42,224 bases of DNA from NCBI GenBank assembly GCA_913057135.1, contig CAJXNM010000025.1:1-42224 (forward strand), read 5' to 3'. Each line of letters begins with the position of its first letter. The first letter of the stretch is position 1. This stretch comes from an uncultured Halieaceae bacterium. Its GTDB lineage: Bacteria; Pseudomonadota; Gammaproteobacteria; Pseudomonadales; Halieaceae. Both the position numbers and the translations under genes were made by a program. Shown here in pieces: positions 41,125-42,224 of this stretch. The notes beneath the pieces were generated by a model. The model ran no database searches. It worked only from the letters and a program-made list of their open reading frames with translations, and had not been told where the DNA came from.

Positions 41125-42224
41125 ATGAGTGAGCGGAAAAAGCGTCGAGAAATCGACAATGCCATCAAACATCTCCTGCAGTACACCGGTCCCAACGGCG
41201 AATGGGAAGGTTTATTTCAGCCATTTTATGACGAGATGCTTTCCAGGCCGGCAAAGGTGTTGGGATACAGCATCGACGACGTCTATGAAAGGGTGTGCGA
41301 CGGCCTCTATGAACCCATGCTATTCGGCACCGTATTCGAGGAATTTGCCACCGCCTACTGGGATAGCATGCCCCATAGCTTGGTTGACGCTTATCTTAAA
41401 CATCGCGGCTGGCGCGAAGGTCCGGCAGGTCGAGAGTACCTGCGCGAACTCGCCGCATCCAACCTTCAATTACTGGAAGTCACCGATGTCGAACCCGGTA
41501 TTTGGATAGAACTTAAGCCCTATTGCAGCCAGAAAAAGTCAGTCCGAGTATTCGAGAAATCCGGTAGCGAAACGATTAAACCTTGGGACGCTATTCTCGG
41601 GCGCATTATTAAAGTTGGCGGTAAACGCGGTGTGACTGGCGGTATCTTGCACTTCAAACCCGAGGTGGCTGCACGAGTCCATGAGCTGATGGAGGAAATT
41701 CCAGGGGACATAATGGAGTCATTTGATGAGCTCATCGCGGAAGGTGAGCTGTCGGCTTACCCTGATGACATAGAGCAGCAAATCTATCAGTTCCAACGGG
41801 AGCAACTGGTTGATATTGCCATTGATGTATGGATCACACAGATCATCATTCATAGCGATCGACCACAGCCCAGCATCCACAACCATGATGGCGACGACCT
41901 AGAACTGATTGAACTCAAATTTCAGCTTGAGACATCGAAAGATAAGATCGCCGAACAACTCGATCACGCCCCGATCTTTGAACGGGATGATCAGGCGTCG
42001 TTAGCCTGGGTATGGCTTTGCACTAACGGACAAGACAGGTCCGACCTGTCGGTAGCCATTCAAGGTCTCGTACAACTTGACGATAACTACTTGACCATCG
42101 AGACCAACTCTCGAGAACGTGCCGAAACCTGCAAGACAATGATTGGGGAACTCCTCGGTAGCCATGTAGGCAGAGCAATAGCGGTATACAAAAACCTTGA
42201 TGCCATAGACAGCACCCCAAGCGA
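41125..42224 (+). CDS. Unrecognised protein, 3' end beyond window
   Basis: The frame is open from the ATG at 41125 to the window edge (366 codons plus two bases), and a stop codon at 41119 fixes this as the first possible ATG. The protein begins with a basic stretch (MSERKKRREID). It continues with Trp/Tyr/Phe-rich helical segments, including an EFATAYWDSMPHSLVDAYLKHRGWREGPAG region (residues ~74-104), and then an acidic second half. No signal peptide, membrane segment or catalytic motif is apparent. I do not recognise a family. It is divergent from recQ and may share its control region. Confidence 0.75.
   Translation, partial: MSERKKRREIDNAIKHLLQYTGPNGEWEGLFQPFYDEMLSRPAKVLGYSIDDVYERVCDGLYEPMLFGTVFEEFATAYWDSMPHSLVDAYLKHRGWREGPAGREYLRELAASNLQLLEVTDVEPGIWIELKPYCSQKKSVRVFEKSGSETIKPWDAILGRIIKVGGKRGVTGGILHFKPEVAARVHELMEEIPGDIMESFDELIAEGELSAYPDDIEQQIYQFQREQLVDIAIDVWITQIIIHSDRPQPSIHNHDGDDLELIELKFQLETSKDKIAEQLDHAPIFERDDQASLAWVWLCTNGQDRSDLSVAIQGLVQLDDNYLTIETNSRERAETCKTMIGELLGSHVGRAIAVYKNLDAIDSTPS

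Noticed and set aside
41085-41132. 15-codon reading frame overlapping the start of the unknown gene
   Set aside because: No ribosome site and no peptide features; likely chance.
1-42224. Signs of mobile elements, prophage, CRISPR, tRNA or toxin-antitoxin genes
   Set aside because: No transposase, integrase, repeat array, cloverleaf or paired small toxin genes were recognised anywhere in the window.

Overview
The window looks like a chromosomal segment of a free-living, probably marine, Gram-negative gammaproteobacterium. The basis is the gene content: two TonB-dependent receptors, an outer-membrane barrel protein, an RND efflux set, a sodium-coupled SGLT-type importer and recQ, with Shine-Dalgarno sites and moderate GC. 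No ribosomal or housekeeping marker fixes the genus. Genes are densely packed, no stretch over 300 bases lacks a gene, and I saw no tRNA, rRNA, CRISPR array, insertion sequence or integrase.

Layout. (1) 1-6761, plus strand: a 5'-truncated gluzincin-like peptidase/propeller/outer-membrane-barrel protein, a PrsW-family intramembrane protease and a TonB-dependent receptor. (2) 6829-10331, minus strand: a patatin-like lipase and a large lipoprotein with a papain-like Cys/His/Asp arrangement. (3) 10485-27036: a bidirectional catabolic cluster. From a shared 125-bp control region at about 18.8 kb, the minus strand carries a two-subunit cobalamin-dependent acyl-CoA mutase, its MeaB-type GTPase chaperone, an acyl-CoA dehydrogenase, a crotonase-family protein, an acyl-CoA ligase, a cupin and a pirin. 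The plus strand carries an iron-type alcohol dehydrogenase, a TetR regulator, a second acyl-CoA ligase, a TonB-dependent receptor, a cytochrome P450 and a RutA/DszA-like flavin monooxygenase. (4) 27056-32623, minus strand: a TolC/adaptor/RND/DUF3240 heavy-metal-type efflux operon, with a divergent membrane-anchored LuxR-type regulator. (5) 33290-39119, minus strand: a tightly overlapped operon of SGLT-like symporter, Gfo/Idh/MocA oxidoreductase, xylose-reductase-like aldo/keto reductase and two different Fe(II) dioxygenases. (6) recQ on the minus strand and, divergent from it, an unrecognised gene running off the right edge.

The strongest candidate for an undescribed system is region 3. The mutase large subunit has the split architecture and length of 2-hydroxyisobutyryl-CoA-type mutases. 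However, the residues that define the known substrate classes are changed: Cys where methylmalonyl-CoA mutase has the carboxylate-binding Arg, Asn where it has the catalytic His, and Glu-His in place of Ala-Phe in the pocket. Its neighbours could together import a hydrophobic compound, oxygenate it (P450, flavin monooxygenase), oxidise the alcohol, activate it with CoA, and use the mutase to get past a branched or quaternary carbon that blocks beta-oxidation. The dehydrogenase has its catalytic Glu at the position used by isovaleryl-CoA and long-chain enzymes, which fits branched substrates. The substrate itself cannot be read from the sequence; a terpenoid-like or gem-dimethyl compound is my inference.
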